A DNA stretch of 64,000 nucleotides from Chitinophaga sedimenti (GCF_023156195.1 NZ_JAKUKA010000001.1:1736001-1800000); one strand, 5' to 3'; counted from the stretch's first letter, positions 48,714-58,219 are shown. Numbers and translations: made by a program. The notes: generated from the letters alone by a model not told the origin.

Positions 48714-50021
48714 ATGAAAAAACTACTTACAATATCAATGTTTTGCGCGGCGGGTTTCCTGTCGGCCTGCAATAAAAATGAGATCACTAACCCTAACGCT
48801 CCTACGATGGACGAGATCGTGAAAAATCCCACGGTTTCTGAGCTGAACAACCTCGTAACGGGAACAGAAGCGGCGATGCGTCCGGACCTGGAGCTTTATA
48901 TTGAATCGGTGGCGGTATTCGGCCGGGAAATCTATCGCTTTTCGGGTTCCGATGGCCGTTGGACCGCAGAAATGCTGGGACAGGGCGACCTTCCGCTGGA
49001 CAACAAGTCGTTTTACGTAAACCGTCCGTGGATTTATCGTTACAGCGCCGTAAGAAATGCAATATTGCTCCAGGAGGGCACTAAGAATTCAAAATTTCTT
49101 GATACAGATGAGGCTAAGAATGGCTACTATGGCTTCGCGAAGACCATCATGGCGTATCAGCTCCTGCTCAACCTCAATCTGACGTACGACAACGGCATCC
49201 GCACCGATGTAAAGGACTACCGCAAGCTCGGCCCGATCGAAAAGCGCGCCGATGCGCTGGAAGACATTGCATTACTGCTGGACGAAGCCGACACGCACCT
49301 GGCGAATGCGGAGTTCCTTTTCGAATTATCCTCCGGTTTCGCCGGGCTGGATGATCCGGAAGGTTTCCGCAAGTTCAATCGTGCGCTGGCAGCACGCGTA
49401 GCCGCCTACCGTGAGAAATGGGGAGATGTGCAAACTTACCTGGCTGCGTCTTTCCTGGACCTGAACAATGAGCCGAACAAAGGCGCATACCACGTCTACT
49501 CCGCAGCATCCGGCGATGTGTTAAACCCGCTTTATGCGCCCAAAAACACCACCGGCGAAATTCGCCTGGTGCATCCATCTTACATTGCGGATATCGAAGC
49601 GAACGACGACCGTATCAACAAGGCGTCTAAACGCAATGCACCGGCCACCAGCGCTGACCTTACCAGCGAATACGACTACTGGCTGTATCCAACCGAATCG
49701 TCGCCCGTAGGCATCATTCGTAACGAGGAACTGGTATTACTGTACGCCGAAAGTAAAATTCAGCTCAACGAGCTGAACGAAGGCCGCGATGCCCTCAACC
49801 GCATCCGTACCTGGCATAACTTACCTGTTTACAGCGAAGCGATGACACAGCCCGCGCTGATCAACGAAATGCTGAAACAACGCCGCTTCTCGCTGTTTGG
49901 CGAAGGCCATCGCTGGATTGATATGCGGAGGTACGGACGCCTGAACACGTTGCCTATCGATCGCCCGAAAGACGATGTATGGACACAGTTACCACTGCCT
50001 TTTTCTGAAAGCAATAAATAG
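48714..50021 (+). CDS. SusD/RagB-family substrate-binding lipoprotein
   Basis: 435 residues, intact. Lipoprotein signal ending LSAC, then the SusD helical core: RPWIYRYSAVRNAILLQEGTKN, GFAKTIMAYQLLLNLNLTYDNG, DALEDIALLLDEADTHLAN, and the C-terminal VGIIRNEELVLLYAESKIQLNELNEGRDALNRIR followed by LINEMLKQRRFSLFGEGHRWIDMRRYGR. The lid for the SusC barrel, it presents ligand on the cell surface. It ends at a strong terminator. Confidence 0.93.
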   Translation: MKKLLTISMFCAAGFLSACNKNEITNPNAPTMDEIVKNPTVSELNNLVTGTEAAMRPDLELYIESVAVFGREIYRFSGSDGRWTAEMLGQGDLPLDNKSFYVNRPWIYRYSAVRNAILLQEGTKNSKFLDTDEAKNGYYGFAKTIMAYQLLLNLNLTYDNGIRTDVKDYRKLGPIEKRADALEDIALLLDEADTHLANAEFLFELSSGFAGLDDPEGFRKFNRALAARVAAYREKWGDVQTYLAASFLDLNNEPNKGAYHVYSAASGDVLNPLYAPKNTTGEIRLVHPSYIADIEANDDRINKASKRNAPATSADLTSEYDYWLYPTESSPVGIIRNEELVLLYAESKIQLNELNEGRDALNRIRTWHNLPVYSEAMTQPALINEMLKQRRFSLFGEGHRWIDMRRYGRLNTLPIDRPKDDVWTQLPLPFSESNK

Positions 50022-50040
50022 CGTTTTTGATCTATACCAT

Positions 50041-50077
50041 AATAAAGGGCGGGCGTATCATGCGTCTGCCCTTTATT
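50041..50077 (+). terminator. terminator after susD
   Basis: AATAAAGGGC / GCCCTTTATT stem with a GGCG / CGTC inner part. It would also serve the convergent gene at 50087. Confidence 0.8.
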
Positions 50078-50086
50078 ATGCTATCA

Positions 50087-50452
50087 TCAGAGATAAATTT
50101 TGCCATCATCCTTCGAGCCGCGCACAAGTTGTTTTCCCTGCATATCCACGGCCGCCCCTAATTCGAGCAAAGGCCCGGAACCCAGGTACGGTGCAGTATC
50201 ACCGGGGAGGATCAGTACAGTACAATGAATCTGCCGATCAAGCCAACGTAGTGATACAGGGCCGGCTACATCGCACATTTGTACATCGCCATTAGGAAAA
50301 GTGATCATGGTCTGGGAAACGACCGGCAGTTGAAGGGCTTCCTGCCAGGTCTCGTTCAGCGCCAGGGATTGCGCGCTGCGGTTCACGGCGATGGAAAGCT
50401 GCATTTCCTTATCTCCGTAAAACAGCCGTATATCGGCATAAATGCTGGTCAT
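50087..50452 (-). CDS. retropepsin-like protein lacking the catalytic Asp
   Basis: About 121 residues. The pattern matches clan AA aspartic-protease-like proteins found in bacteria: beta strands followed by a DTGA catalytic loop, an L-P-V segment, TFPNGDVQMCDVAGPVSLRWLDRQ, TVLILPGDTAPYLGSGPLLELGAAVDMQGKQLV. Here the loop that should read D-T-G reads VNRSAQSLALN, so the catalytic Asp is missing. It may bind peptides or simply be a relic. Start M at 50452 rather than 50482, since the protein-like sequence begins there. Not recognised by name. Confidence 0.5.
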   Translation of the reverse strand: MTSIYADIRLFYGDKEMQLSIAVNRSAQSLALNETWQEALQLPVVSQTMITFPNGDVQMCDVAGPVSLRWLDRQIHCTVLILPGDTAPYLGSGPLLELGAAVDMQGKQLVRGSKDDGKIYL

Positions 50453-50482
50453 GAAAGTATGGATTACAGCAAAGATATTCAA

Positions 50483-50699
50483 TTAATCGCTAATTGATGT
50501 TAAATCTGGCTAACCATAAATGTGATGTGGGAAGAGAAACAGCCGTTTTCATAACGTGGAAAATATATGAATAGGCTAAACGGCTTGTAATTAGATTAGC
50601 AAGATACGTGTTTATTATTTCTTAACCATCCTGTACTGTCTGTTTTTTTCAAAAAAATAATACCCGCTGCTTCCGCACCGCGTATTTATCTCATAAGTA
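50483..50699. other. gene-free AT-rich stretch upstream of the 50.7-kb RNA unit
   Basis: About 217 bases with no ORF or clear repeat. AT-rich. Nothing further could be assigned. Confidence 0.4.
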
Positions 50700-50728
50700 T
50701 TTGTAAATGAATAGATAACTTATCTTCG
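50700..50728 (+). promoter_or_regulatory. promoter of an unassigned transcript
   Basis: TTTG at 50700-50703 and TATCTTCG at 50721-50728 are spaced by 17 bases, close to the Bacteroidota TTTG / TAnnTTTG form. A transcript would start near 50735. Confidence 0.5.
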
Positions 50729-50734
50729 GATCGA

Positions 50735-50965
50735 TGGGAAGGACTTGTAAAACGGGTTGCCCGGGGGCGATGGGATCCCTTACCACCAGGCTGCGGCAGG
50801 TAAGATTACTGAACACCGACGCCTCGCCGGGAACCAAACCAGGAGTGATGCGGTATGCCAGCATCCCGTTTCAGGCTGACCTGTCACCGTCAGTACCTGT
50901 ACCCCTTGTTTAGTTCCGTTTTACTTGGCGGCAGTCCGGACCGGCGATAAAAATCGCCGGCTTCC
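50735..50965 (+). ncRNA. candidate structured non-coding RNA
   Basis: Between a promoter-like pair of boxes and a terminator lies a GC-rich stretch of about 230 bases with much pairing. GGTT-CCCGG-GGCG (50755-50758, 50760-50764, 50766-50769) pairs with CGCC-CCGGG-AACC (50820-50823, 50827-50831, 50832-50835). Inside, CTTACC pairs with GGTAAG. Downstream, GATGC / GCATC and CTGAC / GTCAG form further hairpins. The downstream genes are on the opposite strand, so it is not a leader or riboswitch for a neighbour. A 59-codon ORF (ATG near 50734) runs through it but looks unlike protein. I could not match it to a known RNA family by eye. Confidence 0.45.
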
Positions 50966-50970
50966 TTTTA
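50941..50970 (+). terminator. terminator of the candidate RNA
   Basis: CCGGCGAT (50941-50948) / ATCGCCGG (50953-50960) with an AAAA loop, followed by CTTCCTTTTA. The T tract is on the plus strand, so it ends a plus-strand transcript. Confidence 0.65.
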
Positions 50971-51177
50971 CTGCTTTTCTGCTTTGTAACCCGCCTGTTC
51001 CACCGCAGCTATCACTGCATCCGGGTTTACCTGGTCTGCTTCCACGGTGAGTAATTTTGGTGTGGCGGTCAGATCTACTTTCCAGTGTTCCTCTCCCACT
51101 ACTTTATCCAGGTGAGGTTTAATGGCCGCCACACAGCCGGAGCATTTAATATTCGTTTTGAATTTAACCGTTGTCAT
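50968..51177 (-). CDS. small heavy-metal-associated domain protein (CopZ-like)
   Basis: 69 residues, a single HMA domain: [21 protein letters not shown] holds the Cys-x-x-Cys metal site, and the ferredoxin-like strands follow ([24 protein letters not shown]). It is likely a copper chaperone. It overlaps the copA stop by four bases, so the two are translationally coupled; it sits downstream of copA. Intact. Confidence 0.85.
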   Translation of the reverse strand: MTTVKFKTNIKCSGCVAAIKPHLDKVVGEEHWKVDLTATPKLLTVEADQVNPDAVIAAVEQAGYKAEKQ

Positions 51178-53379
51178 ATTTGTTTCATTTTAAGTAAAAG
51201 ACTATTGCTGACTACCGATACAGAGCTAAGCGCCATGGCGGCTCCCGCGATCATCGGGTCTAAAAGAAAACCGTTTACCGGGTACAATACGCCGGCCGCC
51301 AAAGGAATGCCAACCAGGTTGTAAATAAAGGCCCAAAAAAGGTTCTGGCGGATTGTGCGCACGGTTGCGCGCGACAACGCCAATGCCTTGGGAATACTGT
51401 TTAAGTCCGCCGTGATGAGCGTCATCTTCGCCACGTCCATAGCAATGTCGGAGCCCTTACCCATGGCGATACTTACATCGGCCTGCGCCAGCGCCGGCTG
51501 TCGTTGATGCCATCGCCCGCCATGGCCACTATTTTACCCTTTGCCTGTAAAGCCTTTATAAATGCGGCTTTACCGTCGGGTAATACTTCCGCTTCATACT
51601 GTATAATCCCGGTTTGTTTTGCCACAGCAGCAGCTGTAGCCGGATTATCCCCGGTAAGCATGTATACCTCGATACCCTGCGACTGCAACGCGGCAATGGC
51701 TTGCGGGGAACTCTCCTTCACTTTGTCGGCAATGGCAACAAGCGCCACTACGTTCCCGCTTTCCGCAAAATAGATTACCGTTTTGGCCTGCTCCTGCAGT
51801 TGGGCGGCCTGTCCCTTCACCGTTCCCGAAACGTTCACAAGCGCGCTGTTACCAGCGCTGTACGATGCCTGTCCGTACCGCGCCTCCACGCCCTGCCCTG
51901 TAATGCTCTTAAACCCAGACAGCTCCACTTTTTCCACGCCTTCGGCTTCCGGGTGTTTCACGATCGCGCCCGCCAAAGGATGCTCCGATGCTGCCTCAAG
52001 CGATAACAAAATGCTTTTATAGATTCGTTGATTCGTATCCGTCAAGAACACCATATCTGTCACTACCGGCCGGCCTTCTGTGATAGTGCCTGTTTTGTCC
52101 AGCACCACCGCATTTACCTTGCGGGCAGTCTCCAGACTTTCCGCATCCCGCACTAAAATATTATGCGAAGCGCCTTTGCCAACACCCACCATCACCGCGG
52201 TTGGCGTGGCCAGTCCCAATGCACAGGGACAAGCGATCACCAATACCGTAATAGCGGCCAGCAGCGCATGCGTAAGGGCATGTTCCCCGCCGAATATCAT
52301 CCATGTAATAAAAGTTAACACCGCGATGCCGATCACGACCGGTACAAAGATGCCCGCGATCTTATCCGTGAGTTGCTGCACGGGAGCCTTACTTCCCTGC
52401 GCCTCCCGTACCATACGGATGATCTGCGACAATACCGTATCGGCGCCCACCTTTTCGGCGGCCATCCGGAAGCTGCCTTTCTGGTTAATCGTCCCTGCAA
52501 ACACATGATCCCCGGTAGCTTTACCAGCCGGCACCGGTTCGCCGGTAATAGTACTCTCATCCACATAAGAATCACCAGAAACGAGCTGCCCGTCTACCGG
52601 TATCTGCTCACCCGGACGTACCAGCAGCACATCATTCACTTTTACCTGTGCAATAGGCATCTCCTTTGTTTGCCCATCGCTTTGCACAACCGTCACCGTT
52701 TTTGGCTGCAGGCCCATCAGCTTTTTGAGGGCGGACGAAGTATTCGATTTCGCGCGCTCTTCCATCAACTTACCTAAAGAAATAAAAGCAATAATCACCG
52801 CAGCCGCCTCGAAATACACGTGGGCATGTAAGCCGCGGCTATGCCAGTATTGAGGATATATCGTATTAAAAAGACTGAAGGCAAAAGCGATGCCTGTACT
52901 CAAAGCTACCAGCGTGTCCATATTCGCCTTTCCATGACGCGCCTGCTTCCATGCATTCACGAAAAAGCTCCGGCCCAGCCAAAGCACCACCGGGGCGCTC
53001 AGGGAAAGCATGATCCAGTTGGCGTAGGGCATATTCATGAAAAACATCCCGATCACCACTACAGGCGCGGCTAGCAAAATAGCCCATAACGTACGCTGCC
53101 TTAATGCCGGTATTGGCTTTGCTGCGCAGCTTCCTGCTTCTCTTCCCGCCCTTCTGTATCAATCAGTAAATCGTACCCGATGCTGCGCACCGCGCCCTGT
53201 AAAGCTTCGGGATTTGTTTGTGTTGTATCATAAGTAACCCACGCGCTTTGATTGGCGAAGTTCACACCCGCATCCTGCACGCCGGCCGAGGCTTTCAGCA
53301 TGGACTCTACGCTAACCGCACAGGCGGCGCAGCTCATTTCCAGCACGGGAAACGTTTCTTTTATAAGGTGTTGGGCCAT
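51174..53379 (-). CDS. copA: copper-transporting P1B-type ATPase, frame-broken
   Basis: CopA pumps Cu+ out of the cytoplasm. The N-terminal HMA domain has [14 protein letters not shown] (Cys-x-x-Cys), then eight helices with the intramembrane CPC ([16 protein letters not shown]), the phosphorylation motif DKTGTITEG, the SEHPLAGAI metal-binding-pocket motif, TGDN and GDGINDSPAL. Breaks near TT 53113-53114 and GG 51496-51497 (plus strand) close with one base each, giving about 735 residues. A small chaperone overlaps its 3' end and an AraC regulator lies upstream, forming a copper-tolerance unit. Start at 53379. Confidence 0.93.
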
Positions 53380-53456
53380 TGTTTCCTTGTTTTACACAAA
53401 GTTACAACCGGCTTTTGCGGGGCTTGTTATACTTATCGGCGTAAGTTGTATAAAAT

Positions 53457-54022
53457 TCAGACTTTATCGAGGGGAATACGGGCCGGTTCGGCGCTCGCTT
53501 TGTACTGTGAAGGAGTTAGGCCGGTTACTTTCTTAAATTGCTGCGACAGGTGCTGCACGCTGCTGTAACCCAACTGGTCGGCGATCTCACTGAGCGATAA
53601 CTGGCCGTAAGTCAGCAGTTCTTTTGCTCTTTCGATCCTTTGCTGGATCACGTATTTCTCTATTGTAATTCCCTCTGCCCCGGAAAACTGGCTGCTGAGG
53701 TAGTGATAATCCATATTGAGTTCATCGGCGAGAATCACCGACAGTTTTGTATTCATCACCTCTCCTTCGCTGCGATGTACCAGCCGGATAATGATGTTTT
53801 TGATCCGCTCGATCAGCGCACTGCGCCGGTCGTTCAGCAGCTCAAATCCCAGCGCGTCCATCCGCTTGCGGAACTCTGCCAGCTTTGCCGGGGCGGGCCG
53901 TCCGTTCAGCGATACATCACCCAGCTGCACGTCTTTGTATGCAATGCCCGTTTCGTCCAGCTGCTGCCTTACCACCAGGATGCAACGATCACAAACATAT
54001 TTTTGATATGAAGATGTATCAT
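53457..54022 (-). CDS. AraC-family regulator of copper genes, frame-broken
   Basis: About 188 residues. The N-terminal segment, after one added base at AAA 53993-53995 (plus strand), reads MIHLHIKNMFCDRCILVV, a metal-binding-like Cys-x-x-Cys element, followed by an AraC helix-turn-helix pair (LSLSEIADQLGYSSVQHLSQQFKKVTGLTPSQYK). Proteins of this form often sit by copA in Bacteroidota, and the Cys pair suggests it senses copper. The start at ATG 54022 was chosen because the alternative TTG at 54029 lies inside the promoter box. copA follows on the same strand. Confidence 0.78.
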
Positions 54023-54026
54023 TCCA

Positions 54027-54034
54027 CAAATTTA
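54027..54034 (-). promoter_or_regulatory. -7 box of the AraC gene
   Basis: On the minus strand this reads TAAATTTG, an exact TAnnTTTG match, with its last base five bases before the start codon. That suggests a leaderless or nearly leaderless message. Confidence 0.5.
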
Positions 54035-54052
54035 CGCATAATTCGCATACAC

Positions 54053-54081
54053 GAAAAAGGGCGTTGCAAATGCAACACCCT
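54053..54081 (-). terminator. terminator of the thioredoxin gene
   Basis: AGGGCGTTGCA / TGCAACACCCT stem (one mismatched position) with an AA centre; on the minus strand it is followed by TTTTT. It lies 25 bases after the thioredoxin stop. Confidence 0.8.
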
Positions 54082-54105
54082 GTATCACTAAAACATCGAA
54101 AATAC

Positions 54106-55353
54106 TTACTCTTCGTTCATCACCATCGGGAATAACGGCATTTTGACTTTATAGTCTGTTTTGCCCGCCGCGATGGCTGCCGACAGATTATCTACCAGCT
54201 GTTTGTTCGCCGGCTTTTCGCCGCCCAGGACCAATGCCTTATCCAGCGATTGCTTCGCCAGGTCGTTTGCGCCAAGATAGTATTCCATGGACGCTCTCAC
54301 GTATAACAGGCCCTGTTTCACCAGGCCGGATTTTTCTTTGTTGATTTCGGCATCCGTTAGCCACGCTCCCATACGCGCCAGCGCATCCCGCTGACTTTTA
54401 GCTGCCGGCAACGATTTCACGGCCAACTGCGCTTTCTCCATCACAGCATAATAACCGGCATCATTCACATAATCCACAAAGGCGTTTTCATCGCCGGCCG
54501 CACGATAGTAAGGCTCCTGGATGATCTTGCCAAAAATCCTCCATTCGTTTTCCGTATACACAGGCTTCACGTTCCTGATCAATGCGTCAAAACCAGCCTT
54601 ATCTTTTTTAGCGCCCAGCTCTCCTGCACGCTGGCTTACTTTCTTATACACGGAAGTCGCTACCTGCCGCTGGCCATAATCATTCGCCAGCTGCTGCACA
54701 TGATCAATAAAGTAATGCACGTATTTATCTTCCAGTAGTCCCATACCGCGTATCATCATTAAATAGCTTACTTCGGAAGAAAGATCCTGCTGCTGCGCCA
54801 TCCAGTCGTTAATAAGCTTTTTGCGGTCTGGCGATTGGGCGGCCGGAGCTTTATCATACAGGTCGTTATACACTTGCGGATAGGTTAAGTTCATCGCCGT
54901 ACTGAATTTCTTCACCTTCCCTGCTTTTCCATTGGCATCGATCTGCTTCAATGCTTCCGGGAACCGGCGGGCGCCGCTAAAACCAAGCCCCGATTCGATC
55001 AAACGGCCATCGGGCATAATGTACAGGTAGTGCGGAAAGCCGCTGGCGCCGTACTTGCGGCTCAGTTCTTTGCCGTCCTTTTCTTTATTGATATCCGATT
55101 TATAACAGATGAAATTTTTGTTCAGGTATTCCGCAACCTCTTTGTCCTTAAACGTTTCATCCTCCATACGTTTGCAGGGAATACAGCCTACGAAGTAGAG
55201 ATCAACGAAGATGGGCTTATTTTCGGCCCTGGCCCTGGCCTGAACGGTTTTAAATTCACCCTGAATAAAATGTGCGCTATCCTTTTGCGCAGCCACGGTT
55301 AAGGGCATGAGGAGGCATAATGAGGCACGGAAGATCTTCTTGAATGCGGTCAT
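54106..55353 (-). CDS. periplasmic thioredoxin-fold protein
   Basis: 415 residues, intact. The signal peptide runs from MTAFKKIF to VAAQ. A thioredoxin domain follows: FVDLYFVGCIPCKRMEDETF has the CxxC redox site (Cys-Ile-Pro-Cys), and GASGFPHYLYIMPDG the cis-Pro loop. The C-terminal two thirds are helical with no recognised motif. It should form or reduce disulfides in the periplasm. The start at M19 of the longest frame (55353) fits the signal peptide. It stands alone upstream of the copper module on the same strand, with its own terminator. Confidence 0.82.
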   Translation of the reverse strand: MTAFKKIFRASLCLLMPLTVAAQKDSAHFIQGEFKTVQARARAENKPIFVDLYFVGCIPCKRMEDETFKDKEVAEYLNKNFICYKSDINKEKDGKELSRKYGASGFPHYLYIMPDGRLIESGLGFSGARRFPEALKQIDANGKAGKVKKFSTAMNLTYPQVYNDLYDKAPAAQSPDRKKLINDWMAQQQDLSSEVSYLMMIRGMGLLEDKYVHYFIDHVQQLANDYGQRQVATSVYKKVSQRAGELGAKKDKAGFDALIRNVKPVYTENEWRIFGKIIQEPYYRAAGDENAFVDYVNDAGYYAVMEKAQLAVKSLPAAKSQRDALARMGAWLTDAEINKEKSGLVKQGLLYVRASMEYYLGANDLAKQSLDKALVLGGEKPANKQLVDNLSAAIAAGKTDYKVKMPLFPMVMNEE

Positions 55354-55404
55354 AAAGTGTGTTGGTTTTGAAATTAAAATCAGCCCCGCCGGAGCGGTGC
55401 GCTG

Positions 55405-55461
55405 CATAGATCACGTTAATAGTAAAATAGATGGAAGCCTTTGGCTTACATAGATCACGTT
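55405..55461. repeat. 13-base direct repeat upstream of the thioredoxin gene
   Basis: CATAGATCACGTT occurs at 55405-55417 and again at 55449-55461, 44 bases apart. It lies between the thioredoxin start (minus strand) and the TPR gene's terminator. Confidence 0.6.
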
Positions 55462-55527
55462 GCAAAAATAAGGTTTGCCAGTATACGGCGTGTATTGTTT
55501 ATCACCTGGAATATCCGCCGGTCATAT

Positions 55528-55566
55528 AAAAGAAGCGGCATGCCCCGTCCGGGCATACCGCTTTTG
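55528..55566 (-). terminator. terminator of the TPR-membrane gene
   Basis: AAGCGG-ATGCCC / GGGCAT-CCGCTT stem with a short loop, with T residues on the minus-strand side. Confidence 0.7.
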
Positions 55567-55570
55567 AGAA

Positions 55571-56790
55571 TTATCGTTCTTTTACCGCGATAAAATTTGC
55601 TACCCATTGATACCCGAAAGTAAGCAACATTGCGCCTACCAGGGGAATGGTGAATTCAGCGCCAGATGCCACTGTGAACAGCACGCCCACCAGTCCGCAC
55701 AAAGCAATACCAATCGTCATGCCGCGTAATACCCAGCGGTTCTTCGACTTGTCCGGCGACTCCATAGTGGCCACGGGCAATGTCAGCATGGCGCAGGTAA
55801 GGCACAACGGCAGCAACCATGCGGCATCCAGGAAAGCGTACAACAACCCCGTCAGCACTGCGCCGCCGAGCAATATGCCCACGCCCTCTGCGATCTTCAT
55901 TTCCTTTGGCGATAACAGGTAACGGCCATAAGCATTAAAGCGCAGGAAGAGGTTGCTCACCGGGCCTATCAGCCAGGTAGAGAGCACCAGGATGGTGATT
56001 GCCACGTATAATGGCGCACTGAACTGGCTGGCCAGGCGGCTTAAAAAGTATACACCGGCAATGATCCCGATCTGCATACGACCGCTTTGACGCGCCATAA
56101 AGAAATTATATTTCAGGAACATGCGGTAAATCCAGTACTTGGATTTGATGGCCTGCACCATGCCATTCCGCGCCCAATCGAGGTTAGGATCGAGTCGCAG
56201 GGCTTCGCGGAAATGGGTCAGCGCTTCATTGTGCTGCCCGGATTCCGGTATTTCCAGCCCATGTTTGCATGGGTGTAGGCATTCTCAGGATTCTTTTCCA
56301 GTGCGGTACGCAAACCGGAAAACGCATCTTCCCGCTGGTTCAGGTTGTACAGGGCATGCGAGCGCATGTTCAGGCACAGCTGATCTTCCGGGTCCAGCGA
56401 CAAACCTTCTTCCGACTTGCGCAATGCCTCTGTAAAATTGCGCTGCAACAGCAGTATCTGGCTCCATACACCATAGTAATGCGGCATATGTGGATTCAGG
56501 GATACGGCTTCGGCGATCATCTCCCCCGCTTTTCGGTAATCCTTTTTATCGGCCAGGATTCGGGCCTTCAGGTAGAAAAAACGGTCGTCATTCGGTGAAA
56601 TGGACTGCGCATTTTCGATCACCTCTTCGGCTTCCTTGTAGTCGTCTATCTGCAGATAGCATAACGCCAGCAGGTAGAGCGCTTCGGTATCGGTAGAATG
56701 CTCGTAGAGGTGTTGATGTAAAGTTTTGATCGCATCGGCATAACGACTTTGTTGTACAAGTATGCCGGCACGCTCTAATAAAGCTGACAT
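55571..56790 (-). CDS. TPR protein with C-terminal membrane domain, frame-broken
   Basis: About 406 residues. The N-terminal half has four to five TPR units (SRYADAIKTLHQHLYEHSTDTEALYLLALCYLQIDDYKEAEEVIENA and so on, through ALRLDPNLDWARNG). The C-terminal part is a membrane region with four or five hydrophobic helices (LYVAITILVLSTWLIGPVSNLFL, GILLGGAVLTGLLYAF). The break at CC 56245-56246 (plus strand) closes with one base (KYRESGQHNEALTHFREAL). It starts four bases after the AAA+ gene stop, so the two form an operon. Function unknown; a scaffold for the ATPase on the membrane is possible. Confidence 0.72.
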
Positions 56791-56793
56791 GTC

Positions 56794-58111
56794 CTATTTC
56801 TTGATGTTGAGATACTTTAATACGTCGTCGTACAGTCCCGCTTCGTTGGAATACAGGGCGTAGTTGCGGGCGGCGTTGAACCATTCGCGCGTAGTGGCTT
56901 TGTGGTTTTTTACGGCCTTTGCCAGTTCTTTCTGGGTGATGGGCTGCGCGGTACCGGTTTCCAGTGCTTCCATGAGCTTTTCTTCTACCGCGACGTCGAT
57001 CACACATTTAAGGTCTGCGCCCGAGAAGCCCTGCGATGCCTTGGCCAATGCGCCAAAGTCAACGTCCTTCACCGGCTTATCGCGCAGGTGGATGCGTAAA
57101 ATATCTTCGCGGCCCTGCTGTTCGGGCGGCTCCACGAAAATAATACGATCGAAACGGCCCGGACGGCGAAACGCCGGGTCCAGTGCCAGGGCGCATTGGT
57201 AGCGCCGATGATCAATACGTTCTCATTGTCCGCCGCTATCCCGTCCATCTCCGATAAAAACTGGTTGATCAGGTGGCTGGCCCCGCTGTTGCGCATCGAG
57301 GTACGATTAGCGCCCAGCGCGTCCACTTCGTCGAAAAACAACACGCAGGGTTTATTCTGCCGCGCCATCTCGAACAGGGAATGCAGGTTCTTTTCACTGT
57401 TGCCCACCCACATATCCAATACGTCGTGAATGCCAACGTTAATGAATTCCGCGTTGATTTGTCCCGCCGTAGCTTTCGCCAGGTAGGTTTTGCCACAGCC
57501 CGGAGGACCGTACAACAAAATACCGCCACCGGCTTTCTTACCGTATGCCTTGAACATATCCGGGAACTGCAGTGGCTTTATAATTTTCAGGTCGATTTCC
57601 TTCTTTTCCCGTTCCATGCCGCCCACATCGGAGAAATTGATTTCGGGCTTTTCCAGCATAAATAAACGCTCGCCGGGTTCATCCTCGTCCGACTCGTCAG
57701 ACATACCGCCCTGTGCGGAGCGGAACAGGCTGTCCAGGTTATCGTCGCGGAAACCGGGGTTGATCTGGAGCAGGTGTTGGTAAATATCCCGGGCTTCCGC
57801 CAGGTGATTTTCCTTTACAAGCGTGCGGCAGTGCAATAACAGGGCATCGAAATTGCCGGGATCCTGGTTTTCGAGTTGCTCCAGCACCACAACGGCGGCG
57901 GAGTATTTCTGCTGCTGGTAAAATGTGCGCGCCAGTCCCATCTGGGCGTCGCTATGATTGGGTTGCAATTCCAGTACTTTGCGGTATTGTTCCTCTGCCT
58001 GTACATATTCTCCCCCTGGAACAGGACCTGCGCCACGTGTAAACGCAACGGCACATTCTCCGGCGAAAACTGCAGGGCCTCCAAAAGCTGTTTGATCATT
58101 TCTGTTGACAT
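56794..58111 (-). CDS. TPR + AAA+ ATPase, frame-broken
   Basis: About 439 residues. Two TPR-like units at the N terminus (LRLHVAQVLFQGGEYVQAEEQY, QMGLARTFYQQQKYSAAVVVLEQLENQDPGN) precede a Cdc48/FtsH-type AAA+ domain: SDVGGMEREKKEIDLKIIKPLQFPDMF, GPPGCGKTYLA (Walker A), CVLFFDEVDALG (Walker B) and ALDPAFRRPGRFDR (second region of homology). Breaks at C5 58012-58016 and CC 57187-57188 (plus strand) close with one base each. Start at ATG 58111. It should unfold or remodel proteins. No protease domain is attached. Operon with the TPR-membrane gene. Confidence 0.82.
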
Positions 58112-58186
58112 CACTAATACTGTTCGGTTAAACTTATCAAATGTAATAATAGGGATTTCGCGGTAAATGTACGAAATAGCCGCTAT

Positions 58187-58219
58187 CAAAAAAGAAGCCC
58201 CACCGTAGGGCAGGGCTTT
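58187..58219 (-). terminator. terminator after the hypothetical gene at 58.2-58.8 kb
   Basis: On the minus strand an AAAGCCC / GGGGCTT stem is followed by CTTTTTTG. It separates that gene from the AAA+ gene. Confidence 0.7.

Noticed and set aside
50735-50913. 59-codon ORF as a real small protein
   Set aside because: Its composition lacks a hydrophobic or domain-like pattern, and the heavy base pairing explains the stretch better; not fully excluded.
50735-50965. Riboswitch or leader of the neighbouring copper genes
   Set aside because: The copper genes run on the opposite strand, and the terminator closes the unit on the plus strand before any plus-strand gene.
54053-54081. Palindrome as a copper-regulator operator
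   Set aside because: It is followed by five T on the minus strand directly after the thioredoxin gene, so it is a terminator.
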